From Neomoorella stamsii (GTDB lineage: Bacteria; Bacillota; DSM-521; Neomoorellales; Neomoorellaceae), in the NCBI RefSeq assembly GCF_002995805.1, contig NZ_PVXL01000040.1:1-64000 (forward strand): DNA of 64,000 nucleotides, read 5' to 3'. Positions 53,582 to 61,975 of the stretch are shown piece after piece. How positions within the stretch are numbered: position 1 is the stretch's first letter; each line of letters begins with the position of its first letter. The translations under genes were made by a program, and so were the position numbers. Under the pieces are notes generated by a model. It ran no database searches and was not told where the DNA came from. It worked only from the letters and a program-made list of their open reading frames with translations.

Positions 53582-54073
53582 TTAAGCCCTGTCGCCCGCT
53601 CTGCTTGCTGCAACTGCAGCTATAGCATCTACGATTTTCTTATAGCCGGTACAACGGCAAAGATTACCCGCAATAGCCTCTTTAATGTAAGCTCGGTCCG
53701 GCTTAAGGTTATGTTCCAGGAAATTTTTCGCTGTCATCAGCATCCCGGGTGTACAAAAACCACATTGCACGGCGCCATGGGTAGCAAAGCTCTCCTGTAA
53801 AGCCTGCATCAATGAATCTTCTTCCAGGCCCCTTACCGTCCAAACATGTCTGTTGTCGGCCTGGGCGGCCAGGACGAGACATGATTTTACTGCCTGGTCA
53901 TCTAAAATTACCGTACAGGTGCCGCAGTCGCCCTTGTTGCAACCGCATTTTACTTCCGTGGCCTGGGCCCGGTAACGTAAGAAATCTAACAACGATTCTT
54001 CTGGAGATACGGCGGCCTTAATTGGCTTGCCATTGACGTTAATGGTGACGGTAATTTCCCGCATTATGTCCAT
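53582..54073 (-). CDS. Molybdenum hydroxylase 2Fe-2S subunit
   Basis: 163 residues. First iron-sulphur site reads CGCNKGDCGTCTVI...SC (about 39-62), with an extra Cys and Asp-Cys spacing variant of the usual CGxGECGAC; the second site QCGFCTPGM...GNLCRCTGY (about 101-140) is standard. ATG with GGAGG upstream. Overall it is the most diverged of the four small subunits. Partner of 51280-53565. Confidence 0.94.
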   Translation of the reverse strand: MDIMREITVTINVNGKPIKAAVSPEESLLDFLRYRAQATEVKCGCNKGDCGTCTVILDDQAVKSCLVLAAQADNRHVWTVRGLEEDSLMQALQESFATHGAVQCGFCTPGMLMTAKNFLEHNLKPDRAYIKEAIAGNLCRCTGYKKIVDAIAAVAASRAGDRA

Positions 54074-54087
54074 TATCTTTACCTCCC

Positions 54088-54945
54088 TTAAGCTAGTGCA
54101 GCCTCAATTGCCCGTCTAAAAAGTACCCCCGTAAGATGCCAGCGATAAGCCTGCGAGGCCCGCACGTCGCTAATGGGCTTAACTTCTGTTGTAATCAGTT
54201 CCGACGCCCTTGCCATTACTTCATCACTAATTTGCTTTCCGCTCAAATAATTCTCTGTCTCCCTGGCACGCAACGGCGTTGGCGCCAGTGCACCCAGGGC
54301 AATACGAGCCTGGGTAATGGTATCTCCGCTAAACCCCAGCACAATACCAATACTGGCCAGGGAAATGGCCATGGCTTTTCTTAAACCAAACTTAATAAAC
54401 GCACCTTTCATAGCAGTCGTTTTCGCAAAGGATACTGATGTTATCAGTTCCCCGGGTTGCAAAACGCTTTTACCCGGTCCGGTAAAAAACTCGGTTAACG
54501 GGATCTCCCTTTTGCCCGCCGCCTGGCTTTCGACATTCACTGTAGCTTCAAGGGCAAGTAAGGGGACAACCCCGTCGGCCGCCGGGGATGCATTGGCTAT
54601 ATTGCCGCCGATAGTCGCCCGGTTGCGCACAAGCGGGTCGGCAAAACGCCGGCACGCCTGCCATAATACCTTAGCGTCCCTGGCGATTATTTCTGACTGC
54701 AATAATTCACTTATCGTTGTCAAACTGCCAACAGTTACAGTCTCTCCTGCAGCCTCGATACCTTTGAGCTCGCGCAGACCGCTAATATCAACCAAAATAC
54801 AGCCCGTGATTTTTCTTGCCCTTATATCAGGTAAAATATTGGTACTCCCGGCTACAATCCGGCCTTTCTCTCCTGTCTCATTTAAAACCATTAACGCTTC
54901 CTGTTTAGTTTTAGGCAAAATATAACCAAAGCTACTCACACCCAA
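54088..54945 (-). CDS. Molybdenum hydroxylase FAD subunit
   Basis: 285 residues, CoxM type, with IVAGSTNILPDI (about 31-42), where AGGTD has become AGSTN, and TIGGNIANASPAADG (about 108-122). AGSTN-type loops occur in some members and still bind FAD. Start is TTG (MGVSS) or GTG two codons later, both after GGAGG. First gene of this operon. The 170-base gap to 55118 holds no clear promoter that I can assign. Confidence 0.9.
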   Translation of the reverse strand: MGVSSFGYILPKTKQEALMVLNETGEKGRIVAGSTNILPDIRARKITGCILVDISGLRELKGIEAAGETVTVGSLTTISELLQSEIIARDAKVLWQACRRFADPLVRNRATIGGNIANASPAADGVVPLLALEATVNVESQAAGKREIPLTEFFTGPGKSVLQPGELITSVSFAKTTAMKGAFIKFGLRKAMAISLASIGIVLGFSGDTITQARIALGALAPTPLRARETENYLSGKQISDEVMARASELITTEVKPISDVRASQAYRWHLTGVLFRRAIEAALA

Positions 54946-55118
54946 ACCCGCCTCCTTTTTGTCAAATCCTTCCGGAATACTTAACTAGAATTGCGAATAA
55001 AGTAGTTTTTTATTTCTCTTTTGGACTGGAAATCACCTTTGTTATCATTTACAAACAGTATGGCCAGAAGTTATTAGATGTTTCCTAAAAATGCTGTGAG
55101 ACACCCTTCAAATCATAG

Positions 55119-55418
55119 CTAACCGCAGTTTAGCCACTCTTTACCCAGGAAAAGGCGTTTTCTTTCCAGGGGTAGAGGCGGTAAAAAAGAGTGGGCTTTC
55201 TTCAGCATTTCCAGGGCGGCCGCCCGTGCCAATGCTCCATTGGCTAATGTTGCCATGGCGTCGACAATAATACCAGAGCGAACATCGAGCAGGTCGTGGG
55301 CCAGATAGCTGAGTTTCGCTTCCTTACCAGGCCCTTTGCGGAAGAGCCGGGCCTCCGGGTCGGTGGTGGAACGATGGGTGGCGTTGCTGAACTTCATTTG
55401 TTGCCAAATACCTGCCAA
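55119..55418 (-). pseudogene. IS1182/IS5-like transposase fragment
   Basis: A 99-codon frame with SNATHRSTTDPEARLFRKGP then KEAKLSYLAHDLLDVRSGIIVD, typical of the central part of IS1182/IS5-type transposases that precedes the catalytic core. N-terminal domain and the remaining core are missing, and the C-terminal stretch does not match. It lies at the left side of a remnant-rich island (55119-57033). Confidence 0.75.
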
Positions 55419-55461
55419 TTAGAATGGGTTTTTCACAACACTTCTAGTAACGGCAAAAATA

Positions 55462-55489
55462 AAGCCATCTATCGTGCGATAGATGGCTT
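55462..55489 (-). terminator. Rho-independent terminator of the radical SAM gene
   Basis: Perfect 13-bp arms AAGCCATCTATCG (55462-55474) and CGATAGATGGCTT (55477-55489) with a 2-base loop. On the minus strand TTTATTTTTG overlaps and follows the stem, a good T-run. Confidence 0.85.
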
Positions 55490-55552
55490 CTCTGCCTGTA
55501 AGCTTCCTTGCTTATCTCTCAAGTTCGGTTTTATTATAACCTCCTGCGTTCC

Positions 55553-56350
55553 TTATGTCAACCCCACCCTCCCCCTTAGCGGCTGTACATATGTTCGAGG
55601 GTCAGATAGATAACGTTCCAGGTGTTTTAACGCTTGGGGGAACCTTGCCCGGTAGGCAACCCGGAGACGCTTTACCGCGGCCTGGTACGGGTTCAAAGGA
55701 TCAAGATAGACTTCTCTGACCCCGGCGCCTCTTAAAGCAGCTATAAGCCTTTCTAGCGCCCCCGGGGCATCGCTCACCCCGGGAAGGACGGGCGCTATAA
55801 AAGCCCATACGTTTATACCTTCAGCAACAAGCCGTCCTGCGGCCCTGAGGCGCGCCGACGGCGGAGCGGCCCCGGGCTCCAGCACGCCCGCAGCGGCATC
55901 ATCGGGAGTAGTTACTGTAAAACCGACGGAGCAATTCCTGAGTTCCTTAAGCAAATCAACGTCTCGCACTACCAGATCAGACTTGGTGAGCAGGTCAAGC
56001 TCTATCTCCGGCCTTTCTTCCACAAAAACCGCCAGGACAGCCCTGGTAAGGCCGAACTCTGCTTCTGCGGGCTGGTAGGCGTCGGTAACGGTAGAAAGAA
56101 GCACCCGGCCCGGGGGTGTCCGCTTCCGCCGTAGCTCGCGCCGCAGGACTTCCGGGAAGTTCTCTTTAGCGGCTACAAATTCGCCCCATTTCTCTGCCAG
56201 GTTGGAGAACCGGAGTACCGTGTCCGCGTAGCAATAAAGGCAGCGGTGGGAACAGCCGGCATACGGGTTCAGGCAGTAGCGATAACCCGGGATACCGGTC
56301 TTGTTCAGGGCCGTTTTACAATAGATTCGTTGCAGCACAGTTTCAGGCAT
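55553..56350 (-). CDS. Radical SAM protein, SplB-like
   Basis: 265 residues. The cluster motif CSHRCLYC (CxxxCxxC, about 33-40) follows YRYCLNPYAG, as in the SplB-like radical SAM family (Rv2578c-type). Further family features are VLLSTVTDAYQPAE near 95 and LDLLTKSDLVVRD near 125. Such proteins are seen in many bacteria, often described as DNA-repair-like, but function is not established. No strong ribosome site is visible before the ATG. It stands alone, with its own terminator, between transposon remnants, and appears unrelated to the catabolic genes. Confidence 0.85.
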   Translation of the reverse strand: MPETVLQRIYCKTALNKTGIPGYRYCLNPYAGCSHRCLYCYADTVLRFSNLAEKWGEFVAAKENFPEVLRRELRRKRTPPGRVLLSTVTDAYQPAEAEFGLTRAVLAVFVEERPEIELDLLTKSDLVVRDVDLLKELRNCSVGFTVTTPDDAAAGVLEPGAAPPSARLRAAGRLVAEGINVWAFIAPVLPGVSDAPGALERLIAALRGAGVREVYLDPLNPYQAAVKRLRVAYRARFPQALKHLERYLSDPRTYVQPLRGRVGLT

Positions 56351-56701
56351 TTTTAAATGGCTTCATTCCTTTCCCAAATAAATCCCAGGCCTGGCGACCG
56401 TCTGAAGAACCTCTACGGTGAAAGGGTCATCCACCGGGCGGCGTTCTGACAAAGGCGGATCTCCTCTCCGGGCGGGACTGAGGCCTGGTACCGAGGCCGG
56501 ATGGGAAATAGGCCGGGGGCGGGAGGCCATGCTCCGCATCCTAGGCAAAGAATTGGATTATAAAGAGAACGGCCAGAATGCACATGGTAATACTGACTTT
56601 TTTCGTATTACCGGCTTTGCCCCAGGCAAGGGAGGAAAAAATATTGCCATTACTCCAGTAAAGTTTTACCTGAATCCGTGATAATAACAACTGGGTAGAA
56701 C
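56351..56701. other. Intergenic stretch, nothing recognised
   Basis: This 350-base region is GC-richer than the neighbouring operons. Short frames on both strands (for example a minus-strand one ending VARPGIYLGKE) have no family match that I can name. It is probably decayed sequence, as on both sides. Confidence 0.4.
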
Positions 56702-56857
56702 TCATACTAACAGTAAATGGTTGCGCAGCGGTACCTCCTTTAGCGGGAGGCTAAACTGCCCCAGAAGCCTTAGAATGTTGTAGGCGAAAATACCAAGGTG
56801 CAGCACCAGGTCATTGGTGGCAAATTTGCCACTGGGCAACCGTTCCGGGTCTAAATC
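56702..56857 (-). pseudogene. IS1380-type transposase C-terminal remnant
   Basis: Minus-strand frame reads DLDPERLPSGKFATNDLVLH then LGIFAYNILRLLGQF, a pattern typical near the C-terminus of IS1380-family transposases, and stops at 56702. No upstream part is present. The family call is moderately certain; it is clearly a fragment. Confidence 0.55.
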
Positions 56858-56871
56858 GTTTTTGATTTGCA

Positions 56872-57033
56872 GTAACTATTAATACCGCCGAATGCTTTGG
56901 TGTCGCGCGGGACCTGGGGGCCATTGCTCCCGGCCGCTGTGCCGATATCCTCTTCCTAGAGGACCTGGCCGGCGTGGAGGTGGATAAGGTCATGGTCGAC
57001 GGCCGGGTGGTCGCTGCCGGCGGCCGCAGATAA
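56872..57033 (+). pseudogene. Adenine deaminase C-terminal-type fragment
   Basis: On the plus strand 53 codons read TINTAECFGVARDLGAIAPG then RCADILFLEDLAGVEVDKVM and a stop at 57033. It matches the segment of adenine deaminase following the catalytic domain (usual form TxNxAExFGLxxxGAIAPGYxADIxxxxDL). There is no start or catalytic part. It is one of the few plus-strand traces and shows that a purine-catabolic gene once stood here. Confidence 0.8.
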
Positions 57034-57080
57034 ATTTTACCTATGACGGGGTCAGATTTTAGATTATTTTACAAATACAC

Positions 57081-57824
57081 TTATACGCCCAAATAAGCCT
57101 CACGTATTGCGTCATTGTTCAATAAATCCTTGCTGGAACCTGATACCGAGATACGGCCGTTCTCCAGGACGTAGGCCCGGCCTGCCACTGAAAGGGCCAG
57201 CTCCATATCCTGTTCTACTATTAAAATTGTTATCCCTTGTTCACGATAGATTTTTTGCAGGGTTTCATAAATCCTATCCACTATAACCGGGGCCAGACCC
57301 AGGGATAATTCATCAATGAGCAGTAAAGAAGGGTTGCCCATTAAACCCCGGCCAATGGCCACCATTTGTTGCTCGCCGCCGCTGAGGGTGCCTGCCAATT
57401 GGTTGCGGCGTTTAGCAATTTCAGGAAACAAATTATATATCCATTCCAGGTTATTTTTAACTTCCGCCCGGGAGCTTTTTAAGGCAAAAGCGCCCATGCG
57501 CAAATTCTCTTCTACAGACAAGCCAGAAAATAATTGCCGGCCTTCGGGCACATGACAGATACCTCTATGAACCAATTCCGGGGCCGTATATCCTTTGATA
57601 GTCTCCCCGTGCAGTTTAAACTCGCCGCTCCACAAAGGCAAAACACCGGACAAAACCCTGAGCACCGTTGTTTTACCAGCCCCATTAGAACCGATTAAAG
57701 CCACAATTTCCTGGGGATAAAGTTCCAGTGAAACATCCCACAGGGCCTGGGCTATCCCGTAACCTGTAGAAGCATTAGTCAGGGTTACAATAGGTTTTAA
57801 CTCTGTCTTAGCTGCAATCGCCAT
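57081..57824 (-). CDS. Branched-chain-type ABC transporter ATP-binding protein (LivF-like), second importer
   Basis: 247 residues: Walker A GSNGAGKTTV near 42-51, signature LSGGEQQM near 145, Walker B LLLIDELSLGLAP near 163, VEQDMELAL near 200. Note DELS rather than DEPS after Walker B, a frequent LivF variant. ATG with GGAGG. It is the last gene of importer 57081-61827. Similar in layout to, but clearly different in sequence from, the one at 46188-51140. Confidence 0.93.
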   Translation of the reverse strand: MAIAAKTELKPIVTLTNASTGYGIAQALWDVSLELYPQEIVALIGSNGAGKTTVLRVLSGVLPLWSGEFKLHGETIKGYTAPELVHRGICHVPEGRQLFSGLSVEENLRMGAFALKSSRAEVKNNLEWIYNLFPEIAKRRNQLAGTLSGGEQQMVAIGRGLMGNPSLLLIDELSLGLAPVIVDRIYETLQKIYREQGITILIVEQDMELALSVAGRAYVLENGRISVSGSSKDLLNNDAIREAYLGV

Positions 57825-57827
57825 ATT

Positions 57828-58583
57828 TCACCTTGCCTCCTTGAGCAACCCTTTATGCCGTCGTTTGCCAAGATAAGCTTCGATAACTTTAGGATCCTGG
57901 CTTATCACTTCAGGCGGCCCCTGGGCGATTAAACTGCCATGATGCATGACCAGGACCCGGTTGGAGAGCCCCATTACTGCCTTCATTACGTGTTCAATTA
58001 CCAGGATGGTAACTCCACGGGCATTTAACTTTTTGACCAGTTCCATCAACCGTTCAATCTCTCTCAGGTTTAAGCCGGCCATAACCTCATCTAATAATAA
58101 TAACTTCGGCCCCATGGCCATGGCCCGGGCAAGTTCAAGGTGTTTCCTCTGGGCCAGGTTTAACTCTTCTACAGGCGAATCCGCCCTGCTGTCAAGCTCT
58201 AACAAGCGGAGGGCTTCATCAACAATAGGCTTTATCGCCGAACCTTTTAAACCCTTGATGTCTGAACGAAATAATGCGCCCATCATTACATTCTCGCGTA
58301 CTGTCATTCCCTGAAACGGTTTAACGATCTGGAAAGTCCGGGCAATCCCCTTGCGGGCAATGGTATGGGGTTTGAGACCTGTTATACGCTCTCCTTGAAA
58401 ACGAATTTCTCCTGTGTCATTTTTAATGAGGCCTGAAATCAAATTCATTACTGTTGTTTTACCGGCACCATTGGGTCCGATAAGACCTACTATCTCTCCC
58501 TCATTAACCTCAAAGGAAACGTCACTTACTGCCTGTACGCCACCAAAAGACCGACTTACATTTTTTACTTCTAGAAGTGCCAT
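57828..58583 (-). CDS. Branched-chain-type ABC transporter ATP-binding protein (LivG-like), second importer
   Basis: 251 residues: Walker A GPNGAGKTTV near 35-44 and Walker B LLLLDEVMAGLN near 165; the signature region reads LNLAQRKHLELARA, again without LSGGQ. ATG (MALLEVKNV) is chosen 10 bases after GGAGGA; an upstream ATG overlaps that site. Three bases separate it from the LivF-like gene. Confidence 0.92.
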   Translation of the reverse strand: MALLEVKNVSRSFGGVQAVSDVSFEVNEGEIVGLIGPNGAGKTTVMNLISGLIKNDTGEIRFQGERITGLKPHTIARKGIARTFQIVKPFQGMTVRENVMMGALFRSDIKGLKGSAIKPIVDEALRLLELDSRADSPVEELNLAQRKHLELARAMAMGPKLLLLDEVMAGLNLREIERLMELVKKLNARGVTILVIEHVMKAVMGLSNRVLVMHHGSLIAQGPPEVISQDPKVIEAYLGKRRHKGLLKEAR

Positions 58584-58608
58584 AAAATCCATCTCCTCCA
58601 TTTATCCC

Positions 58609-59601
58609 CTACCGGCTACCCGGGGAGGTCCGGACCATATTTAAAGCTTTATTCCGGCGCAGCGTCATTTGTCGCCATAGTCCCATAATCCCTGAAGGTA
58701 AAAATAGAGTTATTATTACTATTATCAATCCCAAAACACCCATGTGAATAAGGGTAAACTGGCTCCAGACTAATTCTGAAAGTAGTTTTAAGAAGAAAGC
58801 TCCTATCACGGGACCAAAAATGGTCCCCGCTCCACCTAAAAGTACCATTACAAAGGTTTCCACCGAAATCATAATATCAAAGACAAAGAGGGGTTCTAAG
58901 AAAGTTAACCAGTAGGCATTCAGTGAACCGGCTATCCCGGTAATTGCCGCGCTAATGCTCCAGGCCATAACTTTATAAAGGGTTGTATTAACCCCCATAA
59001 CTTCAGCTGCTTCGGGTTCGGTTTTTATTGCCCTCAACCCGTACCCCAAGCGGCTGTTGGCAATCCAGTAAGTAATGGCAACGCTCACTATCAATAAAAT
59101 AAACATGGTGTAATAAAAGAATAAGCCTTGTTTAACGATATCACCGGGATATAGGGGCAGGCTTATTCCTTTACCGCCTCCTGTAATCCCTATATAGGTC
59201 ACAATTTCCATTACTGCCATATTAATACCGATTGTAGCAATGGCAAAGTAATGACCCCGCAGTCTTAAAACAGGCCACCCCAGCAGGAAAGCTATAGTTG
59301 CCGCTAAAAGGCAACTGGCCAGCATGGCCGGAAAAAAAGACCATCCCAGGCGGGTCATCAAAACAGCTGTCGTGTAGGCGCCGATACCAAAAAATACGCC
59401 ATTACCAAAAGCTGCATAACCGGCATAACCGACAATGAGATTAAGGGCTTCGGCCATTGCACCGGACATAAAAAGCGTGGTCATCACTCTTATCCAATAG
59501 CCACGGATAAAAAAGGGCAATACAACGAGGACTATAACAGTCATTAGCAGGAAAACTACAGATACCGGAAAACGTTGCCTGGCCACAGCACTGTTGTTCA
59601 T
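58609..59601 (-). CDS. Branched-chain-type ABC transporter permease (LivM-like), second importer
   Basis: 330 residues with about nine helices. LivM features include AEALNLIVGYAGYAAFGNGVF near 46-66 (in parts ALNLIVGYAGY, FGNGVFFG) and LNAYWLTFLEPLF near 215. ATG after AAGGGGAG. It pairs with the LivH-like protein 28 bases upstream to form the channel. Confidence 0.92.
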   Translation of the reverse strand: MNNSAVARQRFPVSVVFLLMTVIVLVVLPFFIRGYWIRVMTTLFMSGAMAEALNLIVGYAGYAAFGNGVFFGIGAYTTAVLMTRLGWSFFPAMLASCLLAATIAFLLGWPVLRLRGHYFAIATIGINMAVMEIVTYIGITGGGKGISLPLYPGDIVKQGLFFYYTMFILLIVSVAITYWIANSRLGYGLRAIKTEPEAAEVMGVNTTLYKVMAWSISAAITGIAGSLNAYWLTFLEPLFVFDIMISVETFVMVLLGGAGTIFGPVIGAFFLKLLSELVWSQFTLIHMGVLGLIIVIITLFLPSGIMGLWRQMTLRRNKALNMVRTSPGSR

Positions 59602-59629
59602 CAGATTTCTCCCCTTTTAACATTCCGAA

Positions 59630-60496
59630 TTAAGCGCCGTAGAATTGCTTGCCCATAAGGCCCTGGGGCCTGAAAATCAATATAACTACCAGCAGGATAA
59701 AACTAACGGCATTCATCAGGCCGGGAGCAATATAGGAAGCAGTAAGAGCTTCCGTAATTCCCAAAATTAGTCCGCCCAGTACAGCACCGGATAAACTTCC
59801 AAATCCCCCCAAGACCGTAACTACAAAAATTTTGGTCATGAAGGTTCCTCCAAGGGATGGTGAAACGGTATATACCATGGAAATCAATGAACCGGCCATC
59901 CCCACCAGTGCCGCAGCCAGGCTGTAAGTTAAGGCATAGATAAATTCAGTGCGTACACCCACGAGGTTTGCGGCCAGCCTGTTCAAGGCCGTTGCCCTTA
60001 TGGCGTTGCCCAGCCGTGTTTTATTTAGGAAAAAGGTTAGGAGGCCAACAAGCAATAAGGCGGCTATAAATAAAGCCAGGCGTATATAAGGAACATTGAC
60101 ACTACCAATGCTGAAGCCCGCCCCGCTATATGCCGGCGTCACGGAACGATAGTCTGCCGACCAGGCCACCAGCATGGCGTTCTGCAATAAAAGGTTAAGT
60201 CCATAAGTAACCACCAGCAGCATTACAAAGCCATAGCGTAATACCCGCTTAATAATCTGGCTTTCAATTAAAAATGCCAATCCGAATAAGATAAGTGCCG
60301 ATACAGGTAAGGTAAGGAAAGGATCTATACCCCACAATTTAAAAAGCCAGAAGGTAATGTAGGCACCCAGCGTCAAATAGGCCCCCTGCGTTAAATCAAC
60401 TATATTCATTACTCCCCAGATCAAAGAGAAGCCGACTGCGGCTAGGCCATATAAACCTCCCAGAAGTATTCCGTTGATAATCACTTGCCAGTCCAC
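59630..60496 (-). CDS. Branched-chain-type ABC transporter permease (LivH-like), second importer
   Basis: 288 residues with about eight helices; GGLYGLAAVGFSLIWGVMN near 13-31 and VTVLGGFGSLSGAVLGG near 235 (TVLGGFGSLSG) fit LivH. GTG start after AAGGGGG. A hairpin (60534-60567) separates it from the binding-protein gene, probably lowering its expression relative to that protein. Confidence 0.92.
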   Translation of the reverse strand: MDWQVIINGILLGGLYGLAAVGFSLIWGVMNIVDLTQGAYLTLGAYITFWLFKLWGIDPFLTLPVSALILFGLAFLIESQIIKRVLRYGFVMLLVVTYGLNLLLQNAMLVAWSADYRSVTPAYSGAGFSIGSVNVPYIRLALFIAALLLVGLLTFFLNKTRLGNAIRATALNRLAANLVGVRTEFIYALTYSLAAALVGMAGSLISMVYTVSPSLGGTFMTKIFVVTVLGGFGSLSGAVLGGLILGITEALTASYIAPGLMNAVSFILLVVILIFRPQGLMGKQFYGA

Positions 60497-60533
60497 TTTA
60501 TATAATCCCCCTTAAACCTGCTGAATGATTTTA

Positions 60534-60567
60534 AACATGAGGCGGCTCAGTTAGGCCGCCTCATGTT
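60534..60567 (-). terminator. Attenuating terminator between binding protein and permease genes
   Basis: Perfect 13-bp arms AACATGAGGCGGC (60534-60546) and GCCGCCTCATGTT (60555-60567) with an 8-base loop. On the minus strand TTTAAAAT follows. It probably allows partial readthrough from the binding-protein gene into the permease genes. Confidence 0.8.
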
Positions 60568-60588
60568 TTGATCCTAACATCCCTTTCT

Positions 60589-61827
60589 TTATGGTTTAGG
60601 GTAAAGGGGCTTATTTTGCTGTAATTCCTTGGGCCAGACGACTACAACCTGACCATTTTGAATCTGGCTTACCGCGGCACTGGAAGTACCTACATTAACC
60701 CCGCGCTCGTCAAAACGAATCGGACCCCAGAAGGTTTGAATATCCAGGCTACGCATAGCATTGCGTACCGCATCTGCATCCAGGCTACCAGCCTTTTCAA
60801 TGGCTTTTTGCAGGATGATACCGCTCACCGAAGCGGCGGCGCTGTAATAAGCAGGTTCCTCACCATATTCGGCCTTGAACAGCTTGGCATAGTCTTCTGC
60901 CGACCCGAAAATATCGCCCTTCCACTTCATATTCGGGGTCCACCATTCGCCACCCATAACGCCTTCGGCATCAGCACCTAGGGACTTGCGGAAATCAGGA
61001 ATGGAGGTAGCGATGGTGAAGGCCATTATCGCCGGTTTATAACCTAAATCCTTGGCATTCCGTACAGCCAGCACACCATCGGCCAGGTAGCCTGTCCCCA
61101 AAAAAATCTGGGCACCTGCACCCTTGATATTGGTTATCATCGAAGATAGGTCTTTCGTATCAGCTGGGTATTTGTCATAATAAACTACTTGAAAACCATT
61201 GGCCTCAGCATATTTTTTGGCTCCTTCGGCCACAGATAAGGAGAAAAGGGCATCCGGTGAAATAATGGCAACCTTCTTCAGGTTGGGATCTAACGTTTTC
61301 GCCAGGTCCAGGACGCCATTCAAATAGGTTGTCGCTAGAGGTAAAACACCAAAGAGGTTCTTATATCCGTGTTCATAGAGGGAAGGAGCATTGGCCAGGG
61401 GCACAATGGTCAGCTTATTATATTTCTCTGCTATCGCCGCCGTTGCTGCAGAAATACCGCTAGAATAGGGACCGAGTAAGAAGTTCACTCCCTCTTCCGT
61501 TATCAGCTGCTCGGTCAACTTGGCACTGCGCTGGGCTTCCGATTGGTCGTCTTTATAAACAATTTCCACTTTATATTTCTCACCGTTTACATTTATGCCG
61601 CCGGCGTTATTAACTGTCTTAACCCAGAGGTCGTAACCTTTTTTCGTCAGGTTGCCTTCACGGGAAAGCTGCCCGGTAAAAGATAAGGATGCCCCTATCT
61701 TTAGAACTTTTTCTCCCTTACCCTTATTGTCCTGGCTGGTCGTACCGCCGCTGCCTCCGCACCCTGCCAGCAACAATGTTATGCCTAATATAAGCGCTAT
61801 TAAATAAATCAGCCGCTGGTGTTTCAC
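60589..61827 (-). CDS. Branched-chain-type ABC transporter substrate-binding lipoprotein, second importer
   Basis: 412 residues. Signal with KHQRLIYLIALILGIT and lipobox LLAGC (Cys about 23), then a Gly/Ser linker and LKIGASLSFTGQLSREG, the peripla_BP_6 fold start. GTG (MKHQRLIY) is chosen with GGAGGGG 6 bases upstream. Located 148 bases downstream of pyrD in the same direction, so the importer may supply the PyrDK substrate. The ligand cannot be determined from sequence. Confidence 0.92.
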   Translation of the reverse strand: MKHQRLIYLIALILGITLLLAGCGGSGGTTSQDNKGKGEKVLKIGASLSFTGQLSREGNLTKKGYDLWVKTVNNAGGINVNGEKYKVEIVYKDDQSEAQRSAKLTEQLITEEGVNFLLGPYSSGISAATAAIAEKYNKLTIVPLANAPSLYEHGYKNLFGVLPLATTYLNGVLDLAKTLDPNLKKVAIISPDALFSLSVAEGAKKYAEANGFQVVYYDKYPADTKDLSSMITNIKGAGAQIFLGTGYLADGVLAVRNAKDLGYKPAIMAFTIATSIPDFRKSLGADAEGVMGGEWWTPNMKWKGDIFGSAEDYAKLFKAEYGEEPAYYSAAASVSGIILQKAIEKAGSLDADAVRNAMRSLDIQTFWGPIRFDERGVNVGTSSAAVSQIQNGQVVVVWPKELQQNKPLYPKP

Positions 61828-61975
61828 TATTGATCCCCTCCAGTTTTTGTATACCTGTTTCTTGATGGTGCTAAAGGTTTCTTCCTTCAATCTGCTACCT
61901 TCTTCTCCTCAGCTCCGCCTTGCTCCCATCTTCCCCAATTTAAATTCATATCCACCTCCTTTCGTAAGCTCCGCT

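Noticed and set aside
46110-55100. Shared GGTGTCTCAC-like segments near 46128 and 55095 as insertion-sequence ends
   Set aside because: Only about nine bases match and flanks differ; too short to claim.
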